Assembly (NCBI GenBank): GCA_001603955.1
Contig: LVAA01000019.1
Span: 1-64,000 of the forward strand
DNA: 64,000 nucleotides
Direction of reading: 5' to 3'
Source of the DNA: Syntrophobacterales bacterium Delta_02
Lineage (GTDB): Bacteria; Desulfobacterota; Syntrophorhabdia; Syntrophorhabdales; Syntrophorhabdaceae
Shown here: in pieces, positions 44,857 to 53,047 of the stretch
How the letters are laid out: every line of letters begins with the position of its first letter
Numbering within the stretch: position 1 is the first letter of the stretch
The notes under the pieces: generated by a model
Seen by the model: only the letters and a program-made list of their open reading frames with translations
Database searches by the model: none
What the model was told of the DNA's origin: nothing
Position numbers and translations under genes: made by a program

Positions 44857-44890
44857 AAAAAAAGGGCTCCGAAACCGGAGCCCTTTTTTT
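44857..44890. terminator. Bidirectional rho-independent terminator
   Basis: An 8-bp stem GGGCTCCG/CGGAGCCC with an AAAC loop, flanked by seven A's on the left and seven T's on the right. It serves the hisH transcript on the plus strand and the convergent TRAP receptor gene on the minus strand. Confidence 0.93.
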
Positions 44891-44904
44891 GTCTATCTCT
44901 TGCC

Positions 44905-45927
44905 CTACTGGTTCTTTTTCAGGTAATCGACGGCAAACTTGACTGCGTCGGCAGGGAGACCCTTGCTCTTGAGGTTCTTTACCTGCTCATCGAGGAGGGG
45001 CTTGACGGCCTTTGCCCATTTTGCATCCTCTGCGGGGCTCAGCGCGATGACCTTATTGCCTCTGGCCTTGGAGTATGCGTAGCCTTCCTTGTCGATCTCA
45101 TCCCATACCTTACCCTGCTTCACTACCCATTCCTTGCTGACTTCCTCGAAGACCTTCTGGACATCGGGAGGAAGGGCGTTCCATTTGTTCTTGTTCATAA
45201 CAACGAACATGGCGGTGGTGTAGGCAGCGCCGAAGTCCTGGGTGGTGGACTTGATGACCTCGCCCCACTTCCAACCCTGGAGCGATTCAACGGGAGCCAT
45301 GGCGCCTTCGGCCACGCCGGTGCGGAGCGCATCATAGGTCTCGGGCATCGTCGTTCCGACAGGTGCGGCACCGAGTGCCATGACGACCTTGGCGGCGAGA
45401 CCGGTTGCACGGATCTTCATGCCTTTGAGCTGCTCAAGCTTCGTGACGGGCACCTTGCTGTGGAGGATGCCGGGGCCGTGGGCGTGGAGCCAGAGCACCT
45501 TGACCTCGGAGAGTTCCTTGGGCTGGTACTTCTGATAGAAGGCATTGGTGAGGTTCGTTGCCGCGACGCCGCTCTTGTAGCCGAGGGGAAGGTCGAGGGT
45601 TTCCATCATGGGGAATTTGCCGCGTGTGTAAGCGAAGCAGCTCTCGCCGATGTCCGCGATGCCTTTTACCACGTTGTCATAGGTCTGCGCCGCGGGGGTG
45701 AGGGTGCCGCCCGGGAAGTAGGTTATCTTGACCTTGCCGCCAGCACGTTTCTCGACTTCCTTGCACCACTGCTGCGCAACAATGCTGTTCTTATGCGGCG
45801 CCGGGAAGAAGTTGGAATAGTTGAGGGAGATGGCCTTCTGCGCGGATGCCATTGCGGGAAGAAAGGCGAGACAGGTTGCAGCGAAGAAAACGAAAAGCAA
45901 ACACTTTACCCCGAAAAACCGTTTCAT
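44905..45927 (-). CDS. TRAP transporter solute-binding protein (DctP family)
   Basis: A 340-residue periplasmic receptor. The signal peptide covers about residues 1-29 (ending PAMASAQKA). The DctP fold has APHKNSIVAQQW, KITYFPGGTL, LPLGYKSGVAATNL and the ligand-arginine region KGMKIRATGLAAKVVMALGA. It binds an organic acid or similar for a QM-type TRAP permease; the permease genes are not adjacent. AGGAGGGG precedes the ATG at 45927. It is divergent from the molybdenum hydroxylase operon, sharing a 268-base control region, so the ligand may be related to that enzyme's substrate (inference). Confidence 0.9.
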   Translation of the reverse strand: MKRFFGVKCLLFVFFAATCLAFLPAMASAQKAISLNYSNFFPAPHKNSIVAQQWCKEVEKRAGGKVKITYFPGGTLTPAAQTYDNVVKGIADIGESCFAYTRGKFPMMETLDLPLGYKSGVAATNLTNAFYQKYQPKELSEVKVLWLHAHGPGILHSKVPVTKLEQLKGMKIRATGLAAKVVMALGAAPVGTTMPETYDALRTGVAEGAMAPVESLQGWKWGEVIKSTTQDFGAAYTTAMFVVMNKNKWNALPPDVQKVFEEVSKEWVVKQGKVWDEIDKEGYAYSKARGNKVIALSPAEDAKWAKAVKPLLDEQVKNLKSKGLPADAVKFAVDYLKKNQ

Positions 45928-45959
45928 AAAACCCCTCCTGAAATGTGATTTTCTCTCTT

Positions 45960-45987
45960 TATATAAGAGGGGACATGGTTTTGTCAA
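45960..45987 (-). promoter_or_regulatory. Putative sigma-70 promoter of the TRAP receptor gene
   Basis: On the minus strand, TTGACA (45982-45987), a 16-base spacer and TATATA (45960-45965), about 33 bases before the start codon. It is close to consensus, so strong expression is likely. Confidence 0.65.
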
Positions 45988-46024
45988 CATAATTGCAAAA
46001 AAAACCAAAACAGAGGAGCGGTAT

Positions 46025-46124
46025 GTTCATCCAACTGAACAACGATTGTCGCACAAAACCCTGCAATATTATGGGATACAGACATATGTTCATTATGGCA
46101 AAAAAATAAGCTTGACTTTTGAAC
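46025..46124. promoter_or_regulatory. Candidate operator: repeated GTTCA half-sites
   Basis: An inverted pair GTTCA-N6-TGAAC lies at 46025-46040. A further GTTCA is at 46088-46092 and a TGAAC at 46120-46124 inside the spacer of the plus-strand promoter. The 9-mer TATGTTCAT occurs twice (46022 and 46085). The arrangement between divergent promoters suggests a binding site for an unidentified regulator. Confidence 0.35.
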
Positions 46125-46140
46125 AAATATCCGTAATAAT
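46112..46140 (+). promoter_or_regulatory. Putative promoter of the molybdenum hydroxylase operon
   Basis: TTGACT at 46112-46117, a 17-base spacer and AATAAT at 46135-46140, about 55 bases before the first gene. Confidence 0.55.
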
Positions 46141-46195
46141 TTTGCCTTATGATGCTTTTCAGGCATTATCAATCTTTATCTCAGAGGTGTCGCCT

Positions 46196-46459
46196 ATGGC
46201 CAAACACAAAATAGTATGTCCATTTTCCGGAAGAGCTTGCGTTGAGTGCGCCGTCTACCGCGGCAGGCACTACTATCTCTGTTATTCGGCTGCGTACAGG
46301 GGCAGTTCCTTTGATCCCGAACGGATCAAGGAGTTGAAGGACGCAGAGACAAAAGAAGATCGCGGGAAGACCTTCGGCATGCCTGAATCCGTCGAACTTG
46401 GTTCTCAGTGCATAAAGAATGTGGAGGAGTTTACGGTGGAATTGGAGTTCTCCAACTGA
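46196..46459 (+). CDS. Small Cys-rich protein of the molybdenum hydroxylase operon
   Basis: An 87-residue protein starting MAKHKIVCPFSGRACVEC. Cys8, Cys15, Cys18 and Cys29 form a C-x6-C-x2-C-x10-C group that could bind zinc or an iron-sulphur cluster, with one more Cys near residue 72. The N-terminal half is rich in Tyr and basic residues, the C-terminal half acidic. No family is recognised. AGAGGTG precedes the ATG at 46196; the longer open frame upstream is AT-rich and not coding. Its position as first gene of the operon suggests an electron-transfer, cofactor-delivery or regulatory role (inference). Confidence 0.78.
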   Translation: MAKHKIVCPFSGRACVECAVYRGRHYYLCYSAAYRGSSFDPERIKELKDAETKEDRGKTFGMPESVELGSQCIKNVEEFTVELEFSN

Positions 46460-46524
46460 CGGAATAGTGCCGAATAACCTCATGCGTTGTGTGAAAGAAA
46501 AGAACCAATAGAAAGGAGAGGATT

Positions 46525-47397
46525 ATGATTAACGATTTTCATTATCTGAAACCTGCAAGCGTGAAGGAAGCGCTTGCCATGTACGCCGAACATGATGATT
46601 GCAAGATCATCTGCGGCGGCCAGTCCTTGCTCATCGTCCTGAGGCAGGGCATGCTGGCACCTGAATTTCTTATCGACATCAAACACTTGAACGAGTTGAA
46701 GTACATCAAGTTTGACGATAAGGACGGCCTCAGGCTGGGCGCAACGACAACCCACCGGGAGATCGAGAAATCGGATATCATCGCGAAGAAATATCCCGCT
46801 CTCGTTGCGATGGAAGAGAAGCTCGCATCGATCCAGACCCGCAACTGGGGGACCATAGGCGGGAACCTTGCTCATGCCGATCCCGCAGGCGACCCCGGGC
46901 CCGTGCTCATCGCCCTCAAAGCGGAGATAAAGTTCGGCAATGCCAAGGGCGAAACGACCGTTCCGCTGGACGAATTCTTCGTTGACTATTTCGAAACGAA
47001 GATGGAACACGGCGATCTCGTCCTCGAAGTGCATGTCCCCGCGCCGGATCCGAAGTCCGGTTGCGCTTATCAGAAATTCAACCTCCTTGACAGCGACATG
47101 GGTATCGTCGCGGCTGCCGCCTCAGTGGCGCTCAATGCCGACGGCACATGCAAAGACGCCCGGATCGTTCTTGGCAACGCGGGGCCTACACCACTGAGAG
47201 TGACGAAGGCCGAAGACCTCTTGAAAGGCAAGAAGCTTGATGACAAGCTCTTCGAAGAGGCGGGAAAGATCGCTTCCGAAGAAGCCCAGCCCGTCGCGGA
47301 CATCCATGCGTCTGAGGAGCACAGAAGGCACGTTCTGGGTGTACTCACGAAGAGGATGCTGAAAAAGGCCTTTGAAGAAGCCCAGAAAGCTGCTTAA
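46525..47397 (+). CDS. Molybdenum hydroxylase FAD subunit (CoxM-like)
   Basis: A 290-residue FAD-binding subunit. DFHYLKPASVKEALAMYAEH, ICGGQSLLIVLRQGM (FAD pyrophosphate loop) and WGTIGGNLAHADPAGDPG (second FAD motif) are intact, with the CO-dehydrogenase C-terminal flavoprotein domain from about 175. It lacks the cysteine-bearing loop for the extra 4Fe-4S cluster of 4-hydroxybenzoyl-CoA reductase beta subunits, arguing against that enzyme. An AAGGAGAGG site precedes the start. Confidence 0.92.
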   Translation: MINDFHYLKPASVKEALAMYAEHDDCKIICGGQSLLIVLRQGMLAPEFLIDIKHLNELKYIKFDDKDGLRLGATTTHREIEKSDIIAKKYPALVAMEEKLASIQTRNWGTIGGNLAHADPAGDPGPVLIALKAEIKFGNAKGETTVPLDEFFVDYFETKMEHGDLVLEVHVPAPDPKSGCAYQKFNLLDSDMGIVAAAASVALNADGTCKDARIVLGNAGPTPLRVTKAEDLLKGKKLDDKLFEEAGKIASEEAQPVADIHASEEHRRHVLGVLTKRMLKKAFEEAQKAA

Positions 47398-47408
47398 GGA
47401 GGGAAGAC

Positions 47409-47894
47409 ATGGAAAAGCAGGTATTGCGTTTTAAAGTTAACGGTGACGAATACGAAATTTTTATACATCCAAAAACATTGCTCGCGGAAGCGATCAGGGA
47501 CCACCTCGGCCTTACCGGGACAAAAAGGGGTTGCGATACCGTGTCCTGCGGGGCGTGTACCGTGATGGTCAATGGTTTTTCAGTGAAATCCTGTTCCGTC
47601 CTCGCCATTCAGTGCCAGGATATGGAGATCACGACGGTGGAAGGTTTGGAAAAGAACGGCAAATTGAGCCCCGTTCAGAGGGCGTTTCTTGATCACGGCT
47701 CGTATCAGTGTGGATTCTGTACGCCCGGCATGCTCATTTCCTCGACTACCTTCCTTAACGAACTCAATGGCAAGGTGCCCTCGGACATGGAGATCCGCGA
47801 AGGTATCGAGGGTAACATATGCCGGTGCACGGGCTACAACAGTATCGTAAGGGCCATTGACGCCGTTGCGCAGGGTAAATATAAGGAGGAGTGA
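47409..47894 (+). CDS. Molybdenum hydroxylase 2Fe-2S subunit (CoxS-like)
   Basis: A 161-residue iron-sulphur subunit with both clusters. The plant-ferredoxin-type site is GCDTVSCGACTVMVNG plus a later Cys, and the helical domain site is CGFCTPGM and ICRCTGYN. It carries electrons between the molybdenum site and FAD. It starts 12 bases after the FAD subunit, with GGAGGG upstream. Confidence 0.95.
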   Translation: MEKQVLRFKVNGDEYEIFIHPKTLLAEAIRDHLGLTGTKRGCDTVSCGACTVMVNGFSVKSCSVLAIQCQDMEITTVEGLEKNGKLSPVQRAFLDHGSYQCGFCTPGMLISSTTFLNELNGKVPSDMEIREGIEGNICRCTGYNSIVRAIDAVAQGKYKEE

Positions 47895-47895
47895 G

Positions 47896-50181
47896 ATGAG
47901 TCATAAGAAATTTTCAGTCATCAATACACCGGTTCACAATATAGATGGCATTGCGAAGGTAACGGGCCGGGCGACCTACGCATTCGACGTGACACTCCCG
48001 GGTATGCTCTATGGCAAGATCCTGCGCAGTCCCCACCCCCACGCGAGGATAATAAGCATCGACACATCCAAGGCGGAGCAGTTCCCCGGCGTCCGCGGAG
48101 TCGTCACGGGCAAGGACACTCTCGGTATCAAGCAGGGTATCTGGAGACGTTACGAGGAACTCTGCGACGAGCAGATACTTCCCCTGGAGAAGGTGCGTTA
48201 CATCGGCGAGCCGGTCGCCGCGGTCGCCGCGGTGACGGAAGAGATCGCCGAGCAGGCCCTCGACCTCATCGATGTTGAATACGAAGTTCTTCCTGCCGTT
48301 TATGAGCCGCTCGAAGCCATCAAGAAAGAGGCCCCCACGATCCATGAAGGCGTGGAAAGGAACATCAATGTCACCCGCCACATCGAATGGGGCGATGTTG
48401 ATGAGGCCTTCGAAGAAGCTGATTACATAAGGGAAGACTGGTTCAAATGTTCCGGTCAGCACCACATGTGCATGGAAACACGTTGTGCCGTATCGAATTT
48501 CACGCCGGAAGGCAAGCTCACCGTTTACACCGGGACACAGTCGGCATATTATCACCAGGGACTTCTCGCCGGCGTCCTGGGGCTCCGTGAAGGCGATGTT
48601 CGCGTAATAGCACCCTATACCGGCGGCGGTTTTGGCGGCAAGTTCGAGCTGGATGCCGCGCAGTTCTGCAGCGCCGTCCTCTCCATGAAACTTCACAAGC
48701 CCGTCAAGATCGTCTTTACCCGCGAAGAGGATTTCATTGCCTCCAAGAGACGGACTCCCATGTTCTACTATGTCAGGACAGGCGTCAAGAAAGACGGCAC
48801 CTTCTGCGCCCGTGAGTCCCGAATGTTCTCGAACGGTGGCGCCTACACAGGCATGGGTGCAACGGCCCTTTACCTTACCGGTTTCTTCCATTCCTTCCCG
48901 TACAAGTGGAAGGGTTATCGCTACGACGGCTACCGCGTTTACACGAACACGATGCCTTCAACATCGATGCGCGGTTTTGGCGCACCGCAGGGAATGTTCT
49001 GCTCCGAGACCCAGATCGACTGGATCTGCGCCGACCTCGGCCTCGACCCCTTTGAGGTAAGGAGAAAGAACGGTCACACCCCGGGCTACGAAGTGCCCGG
49101 ACAGGCCTTTATTGGAAGCTGTGGCCTTGAAGAGTGCATCGACGAGATCGAGAAATGGGCAAAAGCCAAAGGCGAGCTTCCTCCCAACAGGGGTATAGGA
49201 ATTTCCGCCTGCGGTTTCATGACGGGCGGCATCTTCAACTGGTTCGATACGCCCTATTCCTTTTCCTCCGCCGTGGTGACCATCAATGTTGATGGCACGG
49301 TGGAACTCTATGTGGGTTGCCAGGACATCGGCCAGGGCTCCAACACAACGATGGCCATCATCGCGGCGGAAACGCTCGGCGTGAAGATGGAGGACATCAA
49401 GGTCCACTCAGGCGATACCGACCATTGCCCCGCCGACCTCGGCGCGTGGGGTTCAAGACAGACCCTCATGACGGGTAATGCGGTGAAAATGGCCTGCGAG
49501 GACGCCAAGAAACAGCTCCTCGAGTTTGCCTACGCCGAAATGGGCATCAACATCGTTTATGATCTTGACATCAAGGACAGATGGGTACACATCGTGGCCC
49601 GCCCCGAGAGGGGAATGAAATACGAAGAGCTCGTTCAGAAGGCGCTCCGCGGCAAAGACGGGCAGCGTATCATGGGCCGGGGCTACTATACACCGCACCG
49701 GAAAGGCATGATATCCCCTGCTTACAGCTACATGATGCAGGCGGTCGACGCTGAGATCGATCCTGAAACGGGAAAGATCAAGATACATGAGGTTATGACG
49801 GCGCATGACTGCGGCCAGCCCATTAACCCGCTGGGCCTTGTCGGCCAGCTCGAGGGTGCCGCATCGATGGCCCTTGGCTACGCATACCTGGAAGACATGC
49901 CTTTTGAAGATGGCAAACTTATGAACCCGAACCTTGTTGACTATAAGGTCATTCGGTCGACGGAAATGCCACCGAGCCCCAGCATAGAGGTTGATACATA
50001 TGAAGAGGAAGGGCCTTACGGCGCGAAAGAGGCGGGCGAGGGCCTTACCAACCCGACGGCAGCCGCCCTGGACAATGCCGTATTTCACGCAATGGGGCTT
50101 CAGATCAAAGAGCTTCCCATCACCCCGGAAAGGATCCGCAAGGCTATAGCGGAGAAGAAGGCACAGGAAGCCCAGAAATAG
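47896..50181 (+). CDS. Molybdenum hydroxylase catalytic subunit (CoxL-like)
   Basis: A 761-residue molybdopterin subunit of the xanthine oxidase family. AKVTGRATYAFDVTLPGMLYGKI is the N-terminal ab-hammerhead, TGGGFGGKFELDA a cofactor contact, TSMRGFGAPQGM the second, and GPYGAKEAGEGL holds the catalytic glutamate. The CODH signature AYXCSFR is absent (no Cys at that place), so it is not a form I CO dehydrogenase. The substrate is probably an aromatic, N-heterocyclic or aldehyde compound, hydroxylated or reduced; it cannot be fixed. The start is the ATG at 47896 behind AAGGAGGAG. Confidence 0.93.
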   Translation: MSHKKFSVINTPVHNIDGIAKVTGRATYAFDVTLPGMLYGKILRSPHPHARIISIDTSKAEQFPGVRGVVTGKDTLGIKQGIWRRYEELCDEQILPLEKVRYIGEPVAAVAAVTEEIAEQALDLIDVEYEVLPAVYEPLEAIKKEAPTIHEGVERNINVTRHIEWGDVDEAFEEADYIREDWFKCSGQHHMCMETRCAVSNFTPEGKLTVYTGTQSAYYHQGLLAGVLGLREGDVRVIAPYTGGGFGGKFELDAAQFCSAVLSMKLHKPVKIVFTREEDFIASKRRTPMFYYVRTGVKKDGTFCARESRMFSNGGAYTGMGATALYLTGFFHSFPYKWKGYRYDGYRVYTNTMPSTSMRGFGAPQGMFCSETQIDWICADLGLDPFEVRRKNGHTPGYEVPGQAFIGSCGLEECIDEIEKWAKAKGELPPNRGIGISACGFMTGGIFNWFDTPYSFSSAVVTINVDGTVELYVGCQDIGQGSNTTMAIIAAETLGVKMEDIKVHSGDTDHCPADLGAWGSRQTLMTGNAVKMACEDAKKQLLEFAYAEMGINIVYDLDIKDRWVHIVARPERGMKYEELVQKALRGKDGQRIMGRGYYTPHRKGMISPAYSYMMQAVDAEIDPETGKIKIHEVMTAHDCGQPINPLGLVGQLEGAASMALGYAYLEDMPFEDGKLMNPNLVDYKVIRSTEMPPSPSIEVDTYEEEGPYGAKEAGEGLTNPTAAALDNAVFHAMGLQIKELPITPERIRKAIAEKKAQEAQK

Positions 50182-50211
50182 TTCTGACAAAGACAAATAA
50201 GGAGGTATACC

Positions 50212-50427
50212 GTGAGCTTTAAATGTCCCGCATGTAAAAAAGAATGGCCCAACAGCAAACAGGTGGCGCGCCACATGTTCGGTACCGGCGACAAGGCACA
50301 CAGGGGATGGATCGAATCCCAGGGTTACTCATACATCGAGCTCCTCCTCGCACAGACGACGGAGCCGGGGAACAAGAGCTACGAGATCCTGGCGGACCTC
50401 ATAGAAAAGGCACAGGATAAGCTGTAA
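50212..50427 (+). CDS. Small zinc-finger-like protein of the molybdenum hydroxylase operon
   Basis: A 71-residue protein starting at a GTG with a near-perfect AAGGAGGT site. Cys5 and Cys8 (KCPACKKEW) and His21 and His30 (VARHMF, KAHRGW) form a CxxC-x12-H-x8-H group like a C2H2 zinc finger. The second half is helical (SYIELLLAQTTE, ILADLIEKAQDKL). No family is recognised. The setting between the catalytic subunit and CoxG suggests a role in enzyme assembly or regulation (inference). Confidence 0.82.
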   Translation: MSFKCPACKKEWPNSKQVARHMFGTGDKAHRGWIESQGYSYIELLLAQTTEPGNKSYEILADLIEKAQDKL

Positions 50428-50482
50428 GGATAATTGAGCCCGCGAAAGGCTTGATAATTATTAATATAAAGGAGGAAGTCCC

Positions 50483-50935
50483 ATGATCATAGAGGGCGGT
50501 TTTACCATAAAAGCACCGATCGATAAACTTTTCGATTTTCTGCTGAAACCGGAAACGATCCTCACCTGCCTTCCGGGCGCAGAGTCGGCAAACATGATCG
50601 ATGACACGTCATATGAATGCATCGTGAAACAGAAGGTAGGACCCATCAAGGCGAAGCTGAAATTCGTCAACAAGATGACCGTCGTCAACAAGCCCACGCA
50701 CATCGAGATCGAAGGCGAGGGCGAAGATATGACCAAGCTCGGCCACTTCAAACAGAAAACGATCGTCGACCTTGCAGAGAAAGCCGGCGGCGAGGTAGAG
50801 GTCACCTACAAGACAGACGTCAGCATCGTCGGCAAACTCGCGATGTTCGGTGACAGGATCATGAGGGCAAAGGCAAAGGACACGGAAAAGGAGTTCACCA
50901 AGAACCTCCAGGAAAAGCTGAAAAGCATAGCATAG
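50483..50935 (+). CDS. CoxG-like SRPBCC-fold protein
   Basis: A 150-residue START/SRPBCC protein. GGFTIKAPIDKLFDFLLKPE and CLPGAESANMIDD are CoxG-family hallmarks. CoxG proteins are linked with maturation, membrane attachment or quinone-coupled electron transfer of molybdenum hydroxylases. An AAGGAGG site precedes the ATG. It is the last gene of the operon, followed by a strong terminator. Confidence 0.9.
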   Translation: MIIEGGFTIKAPIDKLFDFLLKPETILTCLPGAESANMIDDTSYECIVKQKVGPIKAKLKFVNKMTVVNKPTHIEIEGEGEDMTKLGHFKQKTIVDLAEKAGGEVEVTYKTDVSIVGKLAMFGDRIMRAKAKDTEKEFTKNLQEKLKSIA

Positions 50936-50956
50936 CGAATACTGGCAAGAGAATAA

Positions 50957-50990
50957 GGGGTTCCCGCGCGAAGCGGGAACCCCTTTGTTT
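50957..50990 (+). terminator. Rho-independent terminator after coxG-like gene
   Basis: An 11-bp perfect stem GGGGTTCCCGC/GCGGGAACCCC with a GCGAA loop, followed by TTTGTTTG. Confidence 0.9.
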
Positions 50991-51078
50991 GTTCAAGGGT
51001 CTCGAGGTCCCGGTCCGGGCCGGCGCGCCAGGGCAGTGGGTTTTGATATTGGACGAAAAAGATGGTAATACCTTGTGC

Positions 51079-51663
51079 ATGGAAATAGGTTGCGCGATCC
51101 TGGCGGGAGGAAGAAGCGTGCGGATGGGGCGGGACAAGGCGACGGCCGAGTTCCGGGGGGCGCCCCTTATCAGGCAGGTCTTCGACACGGTTCGGCAGGT
51201 GTTCGACGACATCATGATCGTTTCCTCGGTCCATGAGGCGATCGAAGGCGTGGAGGCGCCGGTCGTAAGCGACCTTCTGCCCGTTCAGAGCCCCATGGTG
51301 GGCATCGCGACGGCACTTATCCATTCCGTCAGGGACCGCGTCTTCGTGGTCGCCTGCGACATGCCCTTCCTCTGCGTTGAGGCCATTCGGTGCCTTGTCG
51401 ATGAAGCGGGAGGGGAAGATATCACCATCCCGATGGCCGAAGGCTACTACCAGCCGCTTCACGCGATATACGGACGTTCCTGCCTCGCGCCGCTCCTGCG
51501 GCTGATAGGCCTTAACCGGCTCAAGGTCTCCGGGGTCCTGCCCTACATGGTGGTGAAGGCCATCAGGGACCGCGCGTGCTACTACACGCCCGGGGGAGCC
51601 CTCATCTTCTCGAACATCAATACGGCGGAGGAGCTTGCCCGCATCAATAGCGGTGAGAGGTGA
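51079..51663 (+). CDS. mobA: Molybdenum cofactor guanylyltransferase
   Basis: A protein of about 194 residues. The nucleotidyltransferase loop ILAGGRSVRMGRDKA and the metal/GTP region VVACDMPFL are typical of MobA (or the related MobA-like NTP transferases, including MocA-type cytidylyltransferases). It attaches a nucleotide to molybdopterin. The position after a molybdenum hydroxylase operon makes a cofactor role sensible; enzymes of that family use MCD rather than MGD, so a CTP specificity deserves thought. The ATG at 51079 has a weak ribosome binding site, and earlier in-frame starts run into the terminator. Confidence 0.85.
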   Translation: MEIGCAILAGGRSVRMGRDKATAEFRGAPLIRQVFDTVRQVFDDIMIVSSVHEAIEGVEAPVVSDLLPVQSPMVGIATALIHSVRDRVFVVACDMPFLCVEAIRCLVDEAGGEDITIPMAEGYYQPLHAIYGRSCLAPLLRLIGLNRLKVSGVLPYMVVKAIRDRACYYTPGGALIFSNINTAEELARINSGER

Positions 51664-51664
51664 G

Positions 51665-52129
51665 ATGGGCGGCCGAGGTGAGGTGGTGATGCGGACCATG
51701 ACCGCCGGTGACATCGACGGGGTTCTGGAGATAGAGAAGGTGTCCTTTGCCGCGCCTTGGACGCGGGGAATGTTCGAAGAGACCCTCTCGTCGCCCGTGG
51801 CTACGAGTCTCATCGTCGAGGAGGAGGGGCGGATCGTCGGGTATCTCATTTTTTACCTAGCGGCCCGGGAGGTCCACGTGATGAACATAGCGGTCCGCCA
51901 GGACCGGCGCGGTTTGGGCCTCGCGTCGTGGATGATGTCCCGCACCATGGAGCTTGCGCGGAGGAACTCCATGGAGACGTGCTTCCTCGAGGTGAGGGAA
52001 AGCAACGTACCCGCCCGGGGTCTTTACGAGAAGCTCGGGTTCAGGCAGGTCGGCAGGCGCAAGGGGTACTACCGGGAGACCGGCGAGGACGCCATCGTGA
52101 TGGAACTGATACTGAGCGACGACACCTGA
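51665..52129 (+). CDS. rimI: Ribosomal-protein-alanine N-acetyltransferase
   Basis: A GNAT protein of about 154 residues. The core VHVMNIAVRQDRRGLGLASWMM (acetyl-CoA loop), FLEVRESNVPARGLYEKLGF and VGRRKGYYRETGEDAIVMEL are the RimI signatures. It acetylates the N-terminus of S18 and possibly other proteins. Two starts fit: 51665 (GAGAGGTGAG upstream) and 51689 (MRTMTAGDIDG, closer to the family N-terminus). It is one base beyond the mobA stop. Confidence 0.9.
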   Translation: MGGRGEVVMRTMTAGDIDGVLEIEKVSFAAPWTRGMFEETLSSPVATSLIVEEEGRIVGYLIFYLAAREVHVMNIAVRQDRRGLGLASWMMSRTMELARRNSMETCFLEVRESNVPARGLYEKLGFRQVGRRKGYYRETGEDAIVMELILSDDT

Positions 52130-52288
52130 CAGGCAACGGAAGAAGGACCCTGCGCGGGCCCGGCTTCTTCATCCGGCGCCCGGCATTATTTAGGTTGCGC
52201 CCGGCAGGCCTTACAGGTTACAATCGCATACCGAAGACATCGCCCCATAGATAACAAAAATATACTTACCGGGGACCGAAGGAAAGCC

Positions 52289-53047
52289 ATGAACGACATT
52301 CCGGCCAAGATCACGGGAAACGATCGCGTGACCGGCGGCTACCGCCGTCTCACCGTGAGACTCGAAAGACCCCTCGGCAGGGTGTCGCCCGGCCAGTTCG
52401 TCATGCTGGAGGTCCCGGACCGGGACATATTCCTGCGCAGGCCCTTCAGCATCTATGGGTCCCGGGGACGAACGCTGACGATCGTGTACCGCGTCGTGGG
52501 CAAGGGGACGGACGCCCTGAGCGCCGCCGCGAGGGGGACATCCCTCATGGTCCTCGGCCCCCTGGGCCGCGGTTTCGCGCCGGGAAGGGGGAAGACCCCC
52601 ATCGTGGTCGCCGGCGGGATCGGGTACGCCGGTATCAGGATGCTGCTCAGGCGACTCGGCGGCAGGGCGACCCTTTTCTTCGGAGCTGCCGGGGAAGAGG
52701 AGCTTCGGCTCGCCGAAGACCTTGAAGGAACGAAGATCTTCGCCTCGACCATGGACGGGACAAGGGGATTCGCGGGTGACGTGGTGAGCCTCCTCGGGCA
52801 GCGCCTGGGCGAGTGGCGGGGGAAGGACCCGGAGGTTTTCGCCTGCGGCCCTTCGGGTATGTTGAAGAGCCTGAAGGCCCTTCTCGAACCCGACAGGATC
52901 CCCTGTCAGGTTTCCGTTGAAGAGAGGATGGCCTGCGGCATGGGGTTGTGCTTCGGCTGTGTCATCGCAACCAGGGACGAGACGAATCCCTACAAGCGGG
53001 TGTGCAAGGAAGGACCGGTATTCAGCCTATGGGATCTCTCGCTGTAG
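52289..53047 (+). CDS. pyrK: Dihydroorotate dehydrogenase electron transfer subunit
   Basis: A 252-residue ferredoxin-reductase-fold protein. FAD binding is at LRRPFSIYG, the NAD(P) loop at GGIGYAGIRMLL, and the C-terminal 2Fe-2S cysteines are in ACGMGLCFGCVIA and RVC. PyrK passes electrons from PyrD to NAD+. The start has GAAGGA upstream. The 160-base gap before it shows only a direct repeat of GCGCCCGGCA and a GAAGAAG/CTTCTTC inverted pair. Confidence 0.94.
   Translation: MNDIPAKITGNDRVTGGYRRLTVRLERPLGRVSPGQFVMLEVPDRDIFLRRPFSIYGSRGRTLTIVYRVVGKGTDALSAAARGTSLMVLGPLGRGFAPGRGKTPIVVAGGIGYAGIRMLLRRLGGRATLFFGAAGEEELRLAEDLEGTKIFASTMDGTRGFAGDVVSLLGQRLGEWRGKDPEVFACGPSGMLKSLKALLEPDRIPCQVSVEERMACGMGLCFGCVIATRDETNPYKRVCKEGPVFSLWDLSL

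Noticed and set aside
46094..46118. Sigma-54-like GG...GC element before the molybdenum operon
   Set aside because: The GG-to-GC distance is one base too long and the flanking bases do not fit; the sigma-70-type match at 46112-46140 is better.
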